A stretch of 62,045 bases of DNA, from positions 1 through 62,045 of the IMG/VR virus record IMGVR_UViG_3300042883_000146. One strand, written 5' to 3'. Below are positions 1 through 8,740 of the stretch, in pieces; the first letter of the stretch is position 1, and every line of letters starts with the position of its first letter. Under the pieces are notes generated by a model. The model was not told where the DNA came from and did no database searches. It worked only from the letters and a program-made list of their open reading frames with translations. Made by a program: the position numbers and the translations under genes. This DNA comes from a virus.

Positions 1-2030
1 TGCCAGCATTCTTATTGAAAAGAATAGAAGCTTTACAAACCTCTGGTGATGTTGATATATTTGTTGTAGAATATCAATGTTATGGTAGTGAGTATGTTGT
101 TCAGAGAAATCAAATAATGAATATCGTGAATCCAAACTTTCATACATTATGGGAGAATAAAATGGAACTATTTGATTTCATAAATGATTGGAAACCTGAT
201 GTCATCCATATAGATGAAATGTCTGAAAGACTGAATAGGGAAATGATCGTATCATTATACAATCCAAACAGATCATATCGTATCATTGAAACTTGTCATG
301 ATGTATCATTTAATCCAAATGATAAAATATTTCATCCAGATGCATATGCTTTCTGTACACCATATCACTTAAAGACATTCAATAACACAGATTCTTATAA
401 GCAAGTGATTGAGTTTCCAATAGAGGATTTGAAGAATAAAAAATGTATATGGGATGAAGCCATGTTTGATCTTGGATTTGATTTCTCAAAAGAACATGTT
501 GTAAATGTTGGACTATGGACTTCAGGAAAGAATCAGAAAGAAGCTGTTGAACTAGCAAGACAAATGCCTGATGTACAGTTTCATTTTGTAGGAAACATGG
601 CTCCTAACTTTAGAGAATATTGGTATCCAATAATATTAGATCTTCCAGATAATTGTAAAATATGGGGAGAACGTGACGATGTTTATAAATTCTTAATGGC
701 TTCAGATGTATTTATGTTTAATAGCACTTGGGAATGTAATCCTTTAGTTATTAGAGAAGCTATTGGTCATGAGTGTAAAATACTAGCAAGAAACCTACCA
801 CAATATTGTGGAATGTTTGATGAATACATTACACCAATAGGTGATAACTTAAAAGAACAATTAGAAGAAGCTTTAGAACAACCTGTTACATACACTGTTC
901 CTGTTGATGGATTTATAAATTTTAGAGATGATCATGTTGCTTTATATAAACAAGTGATTATGAATGATGTCAAAATGAGTGCTGTATCTATCGTTCATCA
1001 TTTTGTTAACAATCCATTTCTTGAAATAAAAGGAATTTCTGATAGTGTATTTAAAATATGTTTTTACGATGAACATGATGTTCTACAATACCAGAATACT
1101 ATAAAAGCTAATCATTGGGTGAAGCTCAATAGACAATGGTATACCAAGTGGACAACTAAAGTGTGGGAGAATGAAAAATTAATATATAATAATGTATTAA
1201 GTTTAGAAAACAAAAGAGTTTATATTGCTTTTGATAGTTCTTCTCTTGGAGATAGTATAGCCTGGATACCTTATTGTTTAGAGTTTAAGAATAAACATAA
1301 TTGTGATGTTATTGTAAGTACATTCCATAACTATTTGTTTGAGAATGTATATCCAGAACTTGAGTTTATAAAACCAGGAACATCTGTTAATAACATCTAT
1401 GCTCAATATAATTTAGGATGGCATTATGATATTAATAAGGAACCAGCTTTACCAAATACTATAAAGCTCCAACAAGCTGCAACTAATATATTAGGTCTTG
1501 ATTTTGAGGAGATTAAACCTAGGATTGCATTCACTTCTGGTAACAAATTTGATAGTAAATATGTTACAATAGCAACCAACTCCACAGCAGGCTGTAAGTT
1601 CTGGACTAAAGAAGGGTGGCAAGAAGTGATTAATCATCTAGTTAAAGAAGGATATAAAGTGATTAATGTGTCTAAAGAAAAGAATCCTTTTGATAACTGT
1701 ACACAACTAGAAGACTATTCTATGAATAACACTATAAACACCATATATTATAGTCAGTTTTTCATAGGGCTCAGCTCAGGCCTCAGCTGGTTAGCGTGGG
1801 CTCTTGATAAACAAGTGGTGATGATTGCTAACTTTACAGAAAAAGATCATGAGTTTAGCTGTATCAGGATAACAAATGATACATTGTGTCATGGATGTTG
1901 GAACAATCCTGATTATAAATTTGATCGTGGGGACTGGGACTGGTGCCCCAAACACAAAAATACCCCTAGACATTTTGAATGTCATAGGGGTATATCTGCT
2001 AATGATGTAATTGTTAAACTTCCTCTGTAG
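1..2030 (+). CDS. Two-domain glycosyltransferase: GT4-like half fused to TibC-type protein O-heptosyltransferase half (5' partial)
   Basis: The reading frame is open from the left edge (first full codon at base 3), so the start lies outside the window. Residue numbers here count from the TTG codon at base 15. Residues about 1-300 look like a GT-B fold, GT4-type sugar transferase (SDVFMFNSTWECNPLVIREA near the nucleotide-sugar site). Residues about 325-390 match the beta-rich lead-in of autotransporter O-heptosyltransferases. Residues about 395-671 match their GT9-like domain: LGDSIAWIPY, FIGLSSGLSWLAWA and a cysteine cluster C625, C628, C644, C656 in the context CHGCW...WCPKHK...FECHRG. In TibC this cluster binds iron and the enzyme puts heptose from ADP-heptose on Ser. 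The known family is bacterial. Modification of Thr/Ser-rich virion proteins by this enzyme is my inference. It lies on the strand opposite to the late genes and converges on them. Confidence 0.85.
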   Translation, partial: PAFLLKRIEALQTSGDVDIFVVEYQCYGSEYVVQRNQIMNIVNPNFHTLWENKMELFDFINDWKPDVIHIDEMSERLNREMIVSLYNPNRSYRIIETCHDVSFNPNDKIFHPDAYAFCTPYHLKTFNNTDSYKQVIEFPIEDLKNKKCIWDEAMFDLGFDFSKEHVVNVGLWTSGKNQKEAVELARQMPDVQFHFVGNMAPNFREYWYPIILDLPDNCKIWGERDDVYKFLMASDVFMFNSTWECNPLVIREAIGHECKILARNLPQYCGMFDEYITPIGDNLKEQLEEALEQPVTYTVPVDGFINFRDDHVALYKQVIMNDVKMSAVSIVHHFVNNPFLEIKGISDSVFKICFYDEHDVLQYQNTIKANHWVKLNRQWYTKWTTKVWENEKLIYNNVLSLENKRVYIAFDSSSLGDSIAWIPYCLEFKNKHNCDVIVSTFHNYLFENVYPELEFIKPGTSVNNIYAQYNLGWHYDINKEPALPNTIKLQQAATNILGLDFEEIKPRIAFTSGNKFDSKYVTIATNSTAGCKFWTKEGWQEVINHLVKEGYKVINVSKEKNPFDNCTQLEDYSMNNTINTIYYSQFFIGLSSGLSWLAWALDKQVVMIANFTEKDHEFSCIRITNDTLCHGCWNNPDYKFDRGDWDWCPKHKNTPRHFECHRGISANDVIVKLPL
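1956..1993 (-). terminator. Rho-independent terminator of the leftward late genes, lying inside the antisense glycosyltransferase gene
   Basis: Bases 1960-1974 (atacccctagacatt) pair with 1978-1993 (aatgtcataggggtat) with one bulged base and a 3-base loop. Read on the minus strand, the stem is followed directly by TTTTTGTGTTT. It sits about 20 bases beyond the stop of the last leftward gene (stop at 2014). It overlaps codons of the fourth cysteine of the glycosyltransferase metal cluster. Confidence 0.75.
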
Positions 2031-2472
2031 GAGTGATGATATCAGAGTCTATTAACTTAAAGAATACACTATAGCGTCCTTCAGAATTAATATCTTTGAT
2101 GTCTTCTAATGTAATAACAGAATGTTCAATTTCTTTCTGTTCAGATAGTAATGTTTCATACTCTTGAGCAAACTGTACAAATTTAGGATTGATTATAGTT
2201 TTGGCTTCATCTAAGTGTTGTGTAACAATAATGCCACCATTATCTGTTTCTTCACCATACTTCTTGATGAGTTCATCACGTAATCCTTCTAATATCTTTT
2301 TATCTGCTGCAAATGAATCTACTAGTTTAGATAAATGATATTTAATTACTAGGTTAATTTTTTCTCCTAGTAAACCTTTAAGCACAACTTCTCCAGTTTG
2401 CTGATTAGTTAAACCACTAATCTCTGATTCTAGAGCAATAACTTCTCCAAGTGTTAATTTAGTTTTCTTCAT
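2014..2472 (-). CDS. Hypothetical late protein, last gene of the leftward array
   Basis: This is a 152-residue, helix-rich, charged protein without a signal peptide or membrane segment. I chose the ATG at 2472 (MKKTKLTLGE). An in-frame TTG at 2493 would add seven residues with no better start context. Its 3' end overlaps the 3' end of the convergent glycosyltransferase by 17 bases. As the last gene behind the fibre genes it could be a fibre assembly chaperone, a small virion protein or unrelated. I do not recognise the family. Confidence 0.7.
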   Translation of the reverse strand: MKKTKLTLGEVIALESEISGLTNQQTGEVVLKGLLGEKINLVIKYHLSKLVDSFAADKKILEGLRDELIKKYGEETDNGGIIVTQHLDEAKTIINPKFVQFAQEYETLLSEQKEIEHSVITLEDIKDINSEGRYSVFFKLIDSDIITPTEEV

Positions 2473-2506
2473 TTTAAGTTGATTTATTGACAAATGTAAT
2501 AATAAT

Positions 2507-2851
2507 TTATTTAATTACAACTGTTGTTGTAGATGTGGTGGTAGTAGGCTCTAACGTAGTTGTTGTACTTGTTGTAGGAGGAACGTAATCACCTGTAATA
2601 GTTAAATTAAGTTGTTCTGCTACCCAATCCCAAGCATATTCATCTATTGTCCATTCAGCATAAGCCTCACCTGACATATTTAAATTGCCTTGCGATAGCT
2701 GATTAGCTATATTACCATCAACTGTACTATATAATCCCCACCAAAAGGTAGCTGAATTATTAAGAGTTACATTAATAGCATAAGTATTTAATACTGATGC
2801 TTCTTGGACTGTGCCATTATCCCATATAGAGATGGGTGTTATTGTTTTCAT
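2507..2851 (-). CDS. Small fibre-cluster protein with a poly-Thr tail
   Basis: The 114-residue protein opens with MKTITPISIWDNG. A compact domain contains SGEAYAEWTIDEYAWDW and LNLTITGD, and the chain ends in a tail of about 20 Thr/Ser broken by TLEP and VVIK. The globular part is a paralogue of the next gene upstream (2902-3213), which shares the opening, the SGxxYxxW...AWxWxA pattern and the final LTI but has no Thr tail. The fold is unknown. Its place downstream of an S74 fibre suggests a fibre cap, decoration or host-contact protein. The Thr tail is a plausible O-glycosylation target or a flexible spacer. Confidence 0.75.
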   Translation of the reverse strand: MKTITPISIWDNGTVQEASVLNTYAINVTLNNSATFWWGLYSTVDGNIANQLSQGNLNMSGEAYAEWTIDEYAWDWVAEQLNLTITGDYVPPTTSTTTTLEPTTTTSTTTVVIK

Positions 2852-2901
2852 TTTTTGTTTATTAAATGTTTATTAAAAAAACTTATTTTATTTTTAATAA
2901 C

Positions 2902-3213
2902 TTAGTCTGGAATAATTGTAAGTTTCAACTCACCTGCTGCCCAATTGTATGCCCATTCATTAGCATCTGTAGCCGCATCCCAATCTAAATAATCCTGTCC
3001 TGAAATGCTCAATGACCCTGTAACCAATGTATTATACATAGGTAGCATTGAAGGAGTTGGAGGATTTGGTGGAGTTGGAATAAGTTGATTTAATTGATAA
3101 TTAAAATTTGCAGTTGTAGATAAATTGTCGTATGAAGACGTTAATACAAATACTGTTGCTTCTTTTTCTTCGCCATTTTGCCAAGAAGAAATTGGTTCGA
3201 TTGTTTTTGCCAT
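2902..3213 (-). CDS. Small fibre-cluster protein, paralogue of the Thr-tailed neighbour
   Basis: The 103-residue protein starts MAKTIEPISSWQNGEEKEATV and ends in ELKLTIIPD. It shares start, middle (SGQDYLDWD, EWAYNWAAGEL) and end patterns with the 114-residue product downstream, so the two arose by tandem duplication. It has a Pro-rich insertion (PTPPNPPTPS) and lacks the poly-Thr tail. It starts 7 bases after the stop of the 933-residue fibre gene, so the two are very likely cotranscribed. Function unknown; perhaps a fibre-associated protein. Confidence 0.75.
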   Translation of the reverse strand: MAKTIEPISSWQNGEEKEATVFVLTSSYDNLSTTANFNYQLNQLIPTPPNPPTPSMLPMYNTLVTGSLSISGQDYLDWDAATDANEWAYNWAAGELKLTIIPD

Positions 3214-3220
3214 TTTATTT

Positions 3221-6022
3221 TTAGTTAGATAAGTTATTTATTGATTGTTTTAATTCTTCTATTTGTAGTTGTTGTTCTTTAATTCCTTCGACTAATAGTG
3301 CTACTAGTTTTTCATACTTCACAGTCATATATGCTTCAGACACTTCAGAAATAAAGTTTTCTGCTTCTTTAGGGTCTTTGCTTGGAGTATTTAATCGAGT
3401 TGTATATTCTTCTGTTAAAAGAGGTTCAATAGATTGAACTTCTTGTGCAATAAGACCAATATCTCTTATACCTGCTCTTTCCTTTAAAATATTTACCTGC
3501 TCATTATTCCAAGTATAAGTTACACCTCTTAGTTGTTTAATTTTACTAATAGCACCTTTAATAACCTCAACATCTTTTTTAAGACGTATATCAGAATAAT
3601 TTGCATATACATTACCTGTTACATAAAGATTTCCTGTAATGTAACCTCCATCACCTATTGTAGCTATTTTCTCTGCACCATTACTATAAAGACGTTGGTC
3701 TGCATTAGCGTATGTAAGAATAGACCATCCAACTGAAACATGAAAAAGTCCACATGGTCCACCTACTCCACCTGTGTGCATCATGAGATGCATGCCTCCG
3801 TCTACGTTCCATCCAGAATATCCATTATTAGCACCACCCATATACCAAGATGTGTAGGAAGAAGTGTTTCTTTGTAAATATTTAGTTGTATCATTAGAAT
3901 CATAGAATATAGGAGCACGTACATCACTAGAACCAATTAATGTTGTTGCAGTTAATGTTCCTGTAGATGAAGTAATAGTAACTGCAGCACAAGAATACGC
4001 TAAAGTTCCTATACCATTTGAATAAGGAGCTCCCCATAAAACTTGATAAGCTGCTGAATCTGTTCTGTTCATTAAATATGTAACAGAACCTGCATTTCCT
4101 GTTGTTGTTGTAGCAGTAGAAGCATTACCTGTTAATGCTCCAATAAAAGTTGGAGCTGTTACATTTCCACTTGTCCATATTCCAGAACCAATTGCTGTAG
4201 TAGTAATACCATTTTGCATATGTAATAGCTGATGGTTTAATCCCGCTTTTGATTGTGGGTTGTTTCCTGCTCCACCATAATCTGGATTATATGACCAAGC
4301 TAAACCATATAGGTTTCCTATATTACTTGATGCTCCACCATCTGTTAATATGTATGCAGCACCCATAGCAAATATGGCTTGAGTTTGAGCAGGATCATAA
4401 ACACCTATTAATCCTTTTCTTCCATTACTAAAAACAACATTTTGTGCTGTGGAATTTCCTCTATTTGTTACTGTTGCTAAGGTTTCACTTGCAGCATTAC
4501 CTGTAATGCTTATACCCCAAGATCCTGATGCAACTCCTCGTATTGACACCATTGCATTTGTAGGAGAAACTGAACGATAGTAATTATCACCTTGCTTTGT
4601 TATGAATGATGTTATAGCTGTTCCAGCACCAGGATTACCATCATCAGTCATATTTAGGTAATTACCAAAGATATATCCATTAGCATCTCTTACTACAATT
4701 CCATTTGCTATGGTTGAAGTTGAAGCATGATATCCATCTACTGTATCTGCATTACCTGCACCATCAGCATAAGAAACTCTTACAGCTGAAGGAGAAGCTG
4801 GACTAACCTGTAAAAACCATCTAGTTCCATCATATGTCATATACATATAATAAGGTGCAGCACATCCATAACAATATGGATTATCTGTAGCATATAAACG
4901 AGTACTATTAGTAGCATATGTGGCTGTTGTAGCACTATCAGCCACTCTAGCAGAATCCACTCTAACACCATAAGTATTACCTCCATTCCATCCCATTAAT
5001 GTAGGATATAATGCACTCCAAGCTATTTGTGAATTTGTATTATTTACTGAAGTTCCACTTGGAGAAGTTCCTTGAGAGGCATCAAAAATGACGTGACCAT
5101 TGCCGTAGTTTTTCCATGCTAATAAACCTACAACATTATTTATAACAGTAGAATCGTTCCAATTTGATTGAGTTCTTAAAACAACATTACCCGATGCTGT
5201 ACCTGTTAATGCCCCAACAAAAGTTGGAGCTGTTACTGTTGAACTAAACGTAGCTGCTCCTGCATCTGTAATGGTTAATAAATTAGCATTGTTTGCATCA
5301 TTTCTGACAGACCAAAGTCCTGTTGATAATTTTAATAAGCGTGTATCTGTTCCGTCGTATTGAAAGAAAGCCTTGCCAGTAGCACCATTTCTGATAATAG
5401 ATGGCATATACACATTGGCAGCATTGGTAAAAGTTATTGTTCCTACATTTGCTGTTAAATCACCACTAAACGTAGCTGCTCCTGTGGATGATATTGAAAC
5501 CCTATCTGAAGCTGCTGTTGCAAATATTAAAGAATCAGTTTGGTGATTATATTGAATATAACCACGATAGGCTTCGTTCCCTGTTGTTCCATCTGCAAAT
5601 TCTATCAGTCCACTACTTGCATTTGAACTTGCTATTGTAAGTCCTGCATTTGTTAAACCAGTACTTCCTACCGTTAATTGTGAATAAGGTGTCATAGTAT
5701 TAATTGCAGAACCACCTATTGCACCTTTTCCACTAAAAGTGGCACTTGTTCCTGATAAAGCACCTGTAAGCGTACCTCCTGTTAATGGCAAATAAGCACC
5801 TAAATCAGATGTCAAAGCTAATGTACCTGTAGCACCTGGCAAAGTATACGTATACGTGCCATTGGTTATAGTTGAACCTAATGTAAGCTGACCAGATACT
5901 TTACCACTACCAGTAACTTCAAATTTAAAACTACCACTAGGTGCTCCTCCTATTCCTATATTAAGAGAGGAATCTGAAAATACTCCCTGAGCTAATGTAC
6001 CTAAGTTTTTTGTTAATCCCAT
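3221..6022 (-). CDS. Tail fibre or receptor-binding protein with C-terminal S74 intramolecular chaperone
   Basis: The 933-residue protein starts MGLTKNLGTL and continues with many short beta repeats of the type seen in trimeric phage fibres (ATFSGKGAIGG, LTGTASGNV, NTATFSST-like units). The C-terminal ~125 residues form an S74 (endosialidase-type) chaperone: YSDIRLKKDVEVIKG with the expected catalytic Ser in SDIRLKK, then IRDIGLIAQEVQ and a coiled-coil end EGIKEQQLQIEELKQ. In this family the chaperone drives trimer folding and then cuts itself off. The neighbouring 866-residue fibre carries a second S74 domain of clearly different sequence, so the phage probably displays two fibre types or a two-part fibre. 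Receptor unknown. Confidence 0.85.
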   Translation of the reverse strand: MGLTKNLGTLAQGVFSDSSLNIGIGGAPSGSFKFEVTGSGKVSGQLTLGSTITNGTYTYTLPGATGTLALTSDLGAYLPLTGGTLTGALSGTSATFSGKGAIGGSAINTMTPYSQLTVGSTGLTNAGLTIASSNASSGLIEFADGTTGNEAYRGYIQYNHQTDSLIFATAASDRVSISSTGAATFSGDLTANVGTITFTNAANVYMPSIIRNGATGKAFFQYDGTDTRLLKLSTGLWSVRNDANNANLLTITDAGAATFSSTVTAPTFVGALTGTASGNVVLRTQSNWNDSTVINNVVGLLAWKNYGNGHVIFDASQGTSPSGTSVNNTNSQIAWSALYPTLMGWNGGNTYGVRVDSARVADSATTATYATNSTRLYATDNPYCYGCAAPYYMYMTYDGTRWFLQVSPASPSAVRVSYADGAGNADTVDGYHASTSTIANGIVVRDANGYIFGNYLNMTDDGNPGAGTAITSFITKQGDNYYRSVSPTNAMVSIRGVASGSWGISITGNAASETLATVTNRGNSTAQNVVFSNGRKGLIGVYDPAQTQAIFAMGAAYILTDGGASSNIGNLYGLAWSYNPDYGGAGNNPQSKAGLNHQLLHMQNGITTTAIGSGIWTSGNVTAPTFIGALTGNASTATTTTGNAGSVTYLMNRTDSAAYQVLWGAPYSNGIGTLAYSCAAVTITSSTGTLTATTLIGSSDVRAPIFYDSNDTTKYLQRNTSSYTSWYMGGANNGYSGWNVDGGMHLMMHTGGVGGPCGLFHVSVGWSILTYANADQRLYSNGAEKIATIGDGGYITGNLYVTGNVYANYSDIRLKKDVEVIKGAISKIKQLRGVTYTWNNEQVNILKERAGIRDIGLIAQEVQSIEPLLTEEYTTRLNTPSKDPKEAENFISEVSEAYMTVKYEKLVALLVEGIKEQQLQIEELKQSINNLSN

Positions 6023-6055
6023 TTTATTTTATTTTGTAGTCACTTGTATTAATTT

Positions 6056-6092
6056 CATTATCTCATATAGAGATTGGTGTGATTTGTTTCAT
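6056..6092 (-). pseudogene. 5' remnant of a third copy of the small MKTITPISIW fibre-cluster gene
   Basis: Between two fibre genes, the minus strand reads M-K-Q-I-T-P-I-S-I and then TGA where the intact paralogue (start at 2851) has TGG for Trp, followed by GAT AAT. The 37 bases match bases 2815-2851 at 32 positions. No further homology is visible before the start of the next fibre gene. It looks like the scar of a duplicated or exchanged fibre cassette. Confidence 0.6.
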
Positions 6093-8693
6093 TTAGTTAT
6101 TTTTTAAAATGTCTATTTCTGCTTGTTGTGATTCGATTTTAGACATACACTCCTGCAATACTTTAATTGTAGCATGATAAAGGTCAGCAGTATAAATAGA
6201 TTTTAAAGGTTCTTCATCATTTATGATTTCATTTCCTTCTTCATCATACTTAGGTTTATTATCCCATCCATCTACATCTACAAATTCAGGTGCTACCGCT
6301 TCTACTTGTTGAGCAATTACACCTATATTAAAGTCATCATGTGTTTGGTCTTTATATTTAAACTTAACTATTTGAATAGCTTTAAACTTATCCCAATATG
6401 ATTCAAGAGGTTCTATGTCTTTTTTGGTTCTTTCGTCTGATAAATTAACGTCATTTGCTTGATAGTTAGATATACCTCCATTTGAATTTATTAAAGCTCG
6501 AGTAGCATTTACATCTCTAAATCTTGCAAAGAAATTAGTTGCGTTATTAGGGTCATAAGCAAAGAACGTTTCTATTCCGTATGGACTAGAGTTACTATGG
6601 TGAAAATAAGTTACTTGGTTGCCATTCAAGTTTTGAACATTTTCGTGATAACTACCATTTAAATAAGTTCCACTATTTGATATTTTAGTATAACCACCTG
6701 ATGTAATACGCATACGTTCTACACCTGACCCTATAAAAATTAAATTTGTACTTGCATCTTGATGTATGCCATAATTATTAAAAGCTATTCCTGATGAAGT
6801 ACCTGTTCCGTTTGCAAATATTCTACCTCCTGTAACTTGAAATTTTTCTCCCGAATCTGTAGTAGTTCCGATTAATACATTACCACTTGATGTGATACGC
6901 ATACGTTCGGTATTATTCCAAAATCTAAGATTTGACGCAACAGTTGGTGTACCAAAAATACCAATAGATAATTCGGTAGGTGATGTGGATGAGTAATACT
7001 CAAATCCAATACCTCCTTTAGCAGTTTGTGATGAGCCCGCAGCTCCAGTAGCGGCAACTACATTTGATGATAAATAAAGAGCAGGTTCCCCTCCAATAGA
7101 GGCATTAGTCCAAGAACCGTTATTTAAACTCGAATCAGGATTAGATGTTCCTGATGTTCTATTTATAATCCTTCCTGCAGAAGTATTAGTTGTTGATGAT
7201 GTGCCTATCAATAATGAACCATTAGATGCAATACGCATACGTTCGGAAGCACCTGTATAAAACAGCATTGGAATTGCAGTAGTTGAGTAATTTGCAATTA
7301 AACTTGCTTCTGTACTCGTGGCACTAATATCAAAAATCCCGTTTGTTCCTGCCCCATTATGTTGTATTCTTATTTGGTTAGCAGCAGTTCCATCTCCAGC
7401 AATGTGTAAATTTCCGCTTGGACTTGTTGTTCCTATACCTACGTTACCACCATTTATAAAAGAATTACCACTTGTGCTAAATCTTACAATACCCGTAGCT
7501 GCATCATTTCTTAAATTAAATTCAGTATTACCTCCACTTAATTCAAATAATTGTAACATATCAGAAGAAGTAGTACTGTAAATAACATTAAATACGTCAG
7601 CAGCAGAACCACTACTTTTAACACCTAATCTACCACTTGGACTTGTTATTCCTATACCTACGTTACCACCTGATGTGATGGTTAATCTTTTAGTAAATGA
7701 TGCTCCAGTAAAAACTTCAAAATTGTTATTAGTTTGAATCACACCATTACTATTAACTAAACCAATGTATGTATTATTACTTGCATTTGAATATGTAGTA
7801 AAAATATTATTTGTAGATGTATTTATTAGGTTTATAGCTGATGCTGCGCTTGTTAAATTTACAGATACTGCACTACTAAACGTAGCACTTGTTCCTGATA
7901 ATGCTCTGCTCACCAATGTAACCGTAGTTCCATTATCAGTAATAGCACTATCTCCTATTGTACTTGCACCTGTAAACTTAGGAAGAGTGTTTGTTGTACC
8001 TGTTCCTGTTATTTGATTTGCAGGTGTTATTCCACTAGTTCCTGATGTTCCAGTTGTTCCTGATGTTCCAGAGGTACCACTTGTGCCTGATGTACCACTC
8101 GTACCTGTTACACCTGTTACATACGCCACTACATCCACTATATCACCTAATAAACAAGGAGTGGCTAATGTTATACTTGTACCACTGGTTGCTGTAAATT
8201 CTGCTGGAGCAAGTTTTGATCCATTGTAATAAACATCCACTTGTCCTACATTATATGTTACAGCAAATACTGTTTGTCCTGCTGTTGCTGTAAATGTAGT
8301 TTCGTTTCTTGCATTAGGATCAGGAGTGATTCCACTTGTCCCACTTGTACCTGCAGACCCACTAGAACCAGTGCCACCACTTGTTCCAGACGTACCATCT
8401 ATCCCTGAAGTTCCACTAGTGCCTGTTGTACCTGACGTACCACTAGTACCAGTGGTTCCAGAAGTTCCTGTAGCTCCTGATAAATTAATTGTCCAATCAC
8501 AACAAGTGCCTGTTCCTTCATAAGAAATAGGTGTAAAAACTAATGCTCCAGTACCAATATTGTAAGAAACTACTTGTCCAGATATATAATTACAATTAGA
8601 ACAATACAGAGTGATAAAATCACCAGTGATGTAATACAACCCTGAAGTTACAGTTATTGAAATATCACAATATGGGGAAGGTATGCAACTCAT
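6093..8693 (-). CDS. Tail fibre with collagen-like Gly-Thr-Ser segments and S74 chaperone
   Basis: The 866-residue protein begins with a small Cys-rich domain (MSCIPSPYCDISITV...CCDWTINLSG, residues 1-72). A collagen-like block of Gly-X-Ser/Gly-X-Thr triplets follows at about 74-120, then a compact beta domain (ETTFTATAGQTVFAV...VDVVAYVTG, about 130-190), a second collagen-like block (about 193-222) and a long repeated shaft with the unit ERMRI(T/A)S(S/N)G. The S74 chaperone starts near residue 750 (SDERTKKDIEPLES, FNIGVIAQQVEAVAPEFV) and ends in a coiled coil. It is a trimeric fibre that probably self-cleaves after folding. It lies in a late run of adhesin genes. The host receptor cannot be deduced. 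Confidence 0.88.
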   Translation of the reverse strand: MSCIPSPYCDISITVTSGLYYITGDFITLYCSNCNYISGQVVSYNIGTGALVFTPISYEGTGTCCDWTINLSGATGTSGTTGTSGTSGTTGTSGTSGIDGTSGTSGGTGSSGSAGTSGTSGITPDPNARNETTFTATAGQTVFAVTYNVGQVDVYYNGSKLAPAEFTATSGTSITLATPCLLGDIVDVVAYVTGVTGTSGTSGTSGTSGTSGTTGTSGTSGITPANQITGTGTTNTLPKFTGASTIGDSAITDNGTTVTLVSRALSGTSATFSSAVSVNLTSAASAINLINTSTNNIFTTYSNASNNTYIGLVNSNGVIQTNNNFEVFTGASFTKRLTITSGGNVGIGITSPSGRLGVKSSGSAADVFNVIYSTTSSDMLQLFELSGGNTEFNLRNDAATGIVRFSTSGNSFINGGNVGIGTTSPSGNLHIAGDGTAANQIRIQHNGAGTNGIFDISATSTEASLIANYSTTAIPMLFYTGASERMRIASNGSLLIGTSSTTNTSAGRIINRTSGTSNPDSSLNNGSWTNASIGGEPALYLSSNVVAATGAAGSSQTAKGGIGFEYYSSTSPTELSIGIFGTPTVASNLRFWNNTERMRITSSGNVLIGTTTDSGEKFQVTGGRIFANGTGTSSGIAFNNYGIHQDASTNLIFIGSGVERMRITSGGYTKISNSGTYLNGSYHENVQNLNGNQVTYFHHSNSSPYGIETFFAYDPNNATNFFARFRDVNATRALINSNGGISNYQANDVNLSDERTKKDIEPLESYWDKFKAIQIVKFKYKDQTHDDFNIGVIAQQVEAVAPEFVDVDGWDNKPKYDEEGNEIINDEEPLKSIYTADLYHATIKVLQECMSKIESQQAEIDILKNN

Positions 8694-8740
8694 TTTATAA
8701 TTTTATTTAAAAATAATTTTTTTATAGATCTATATCAGAT

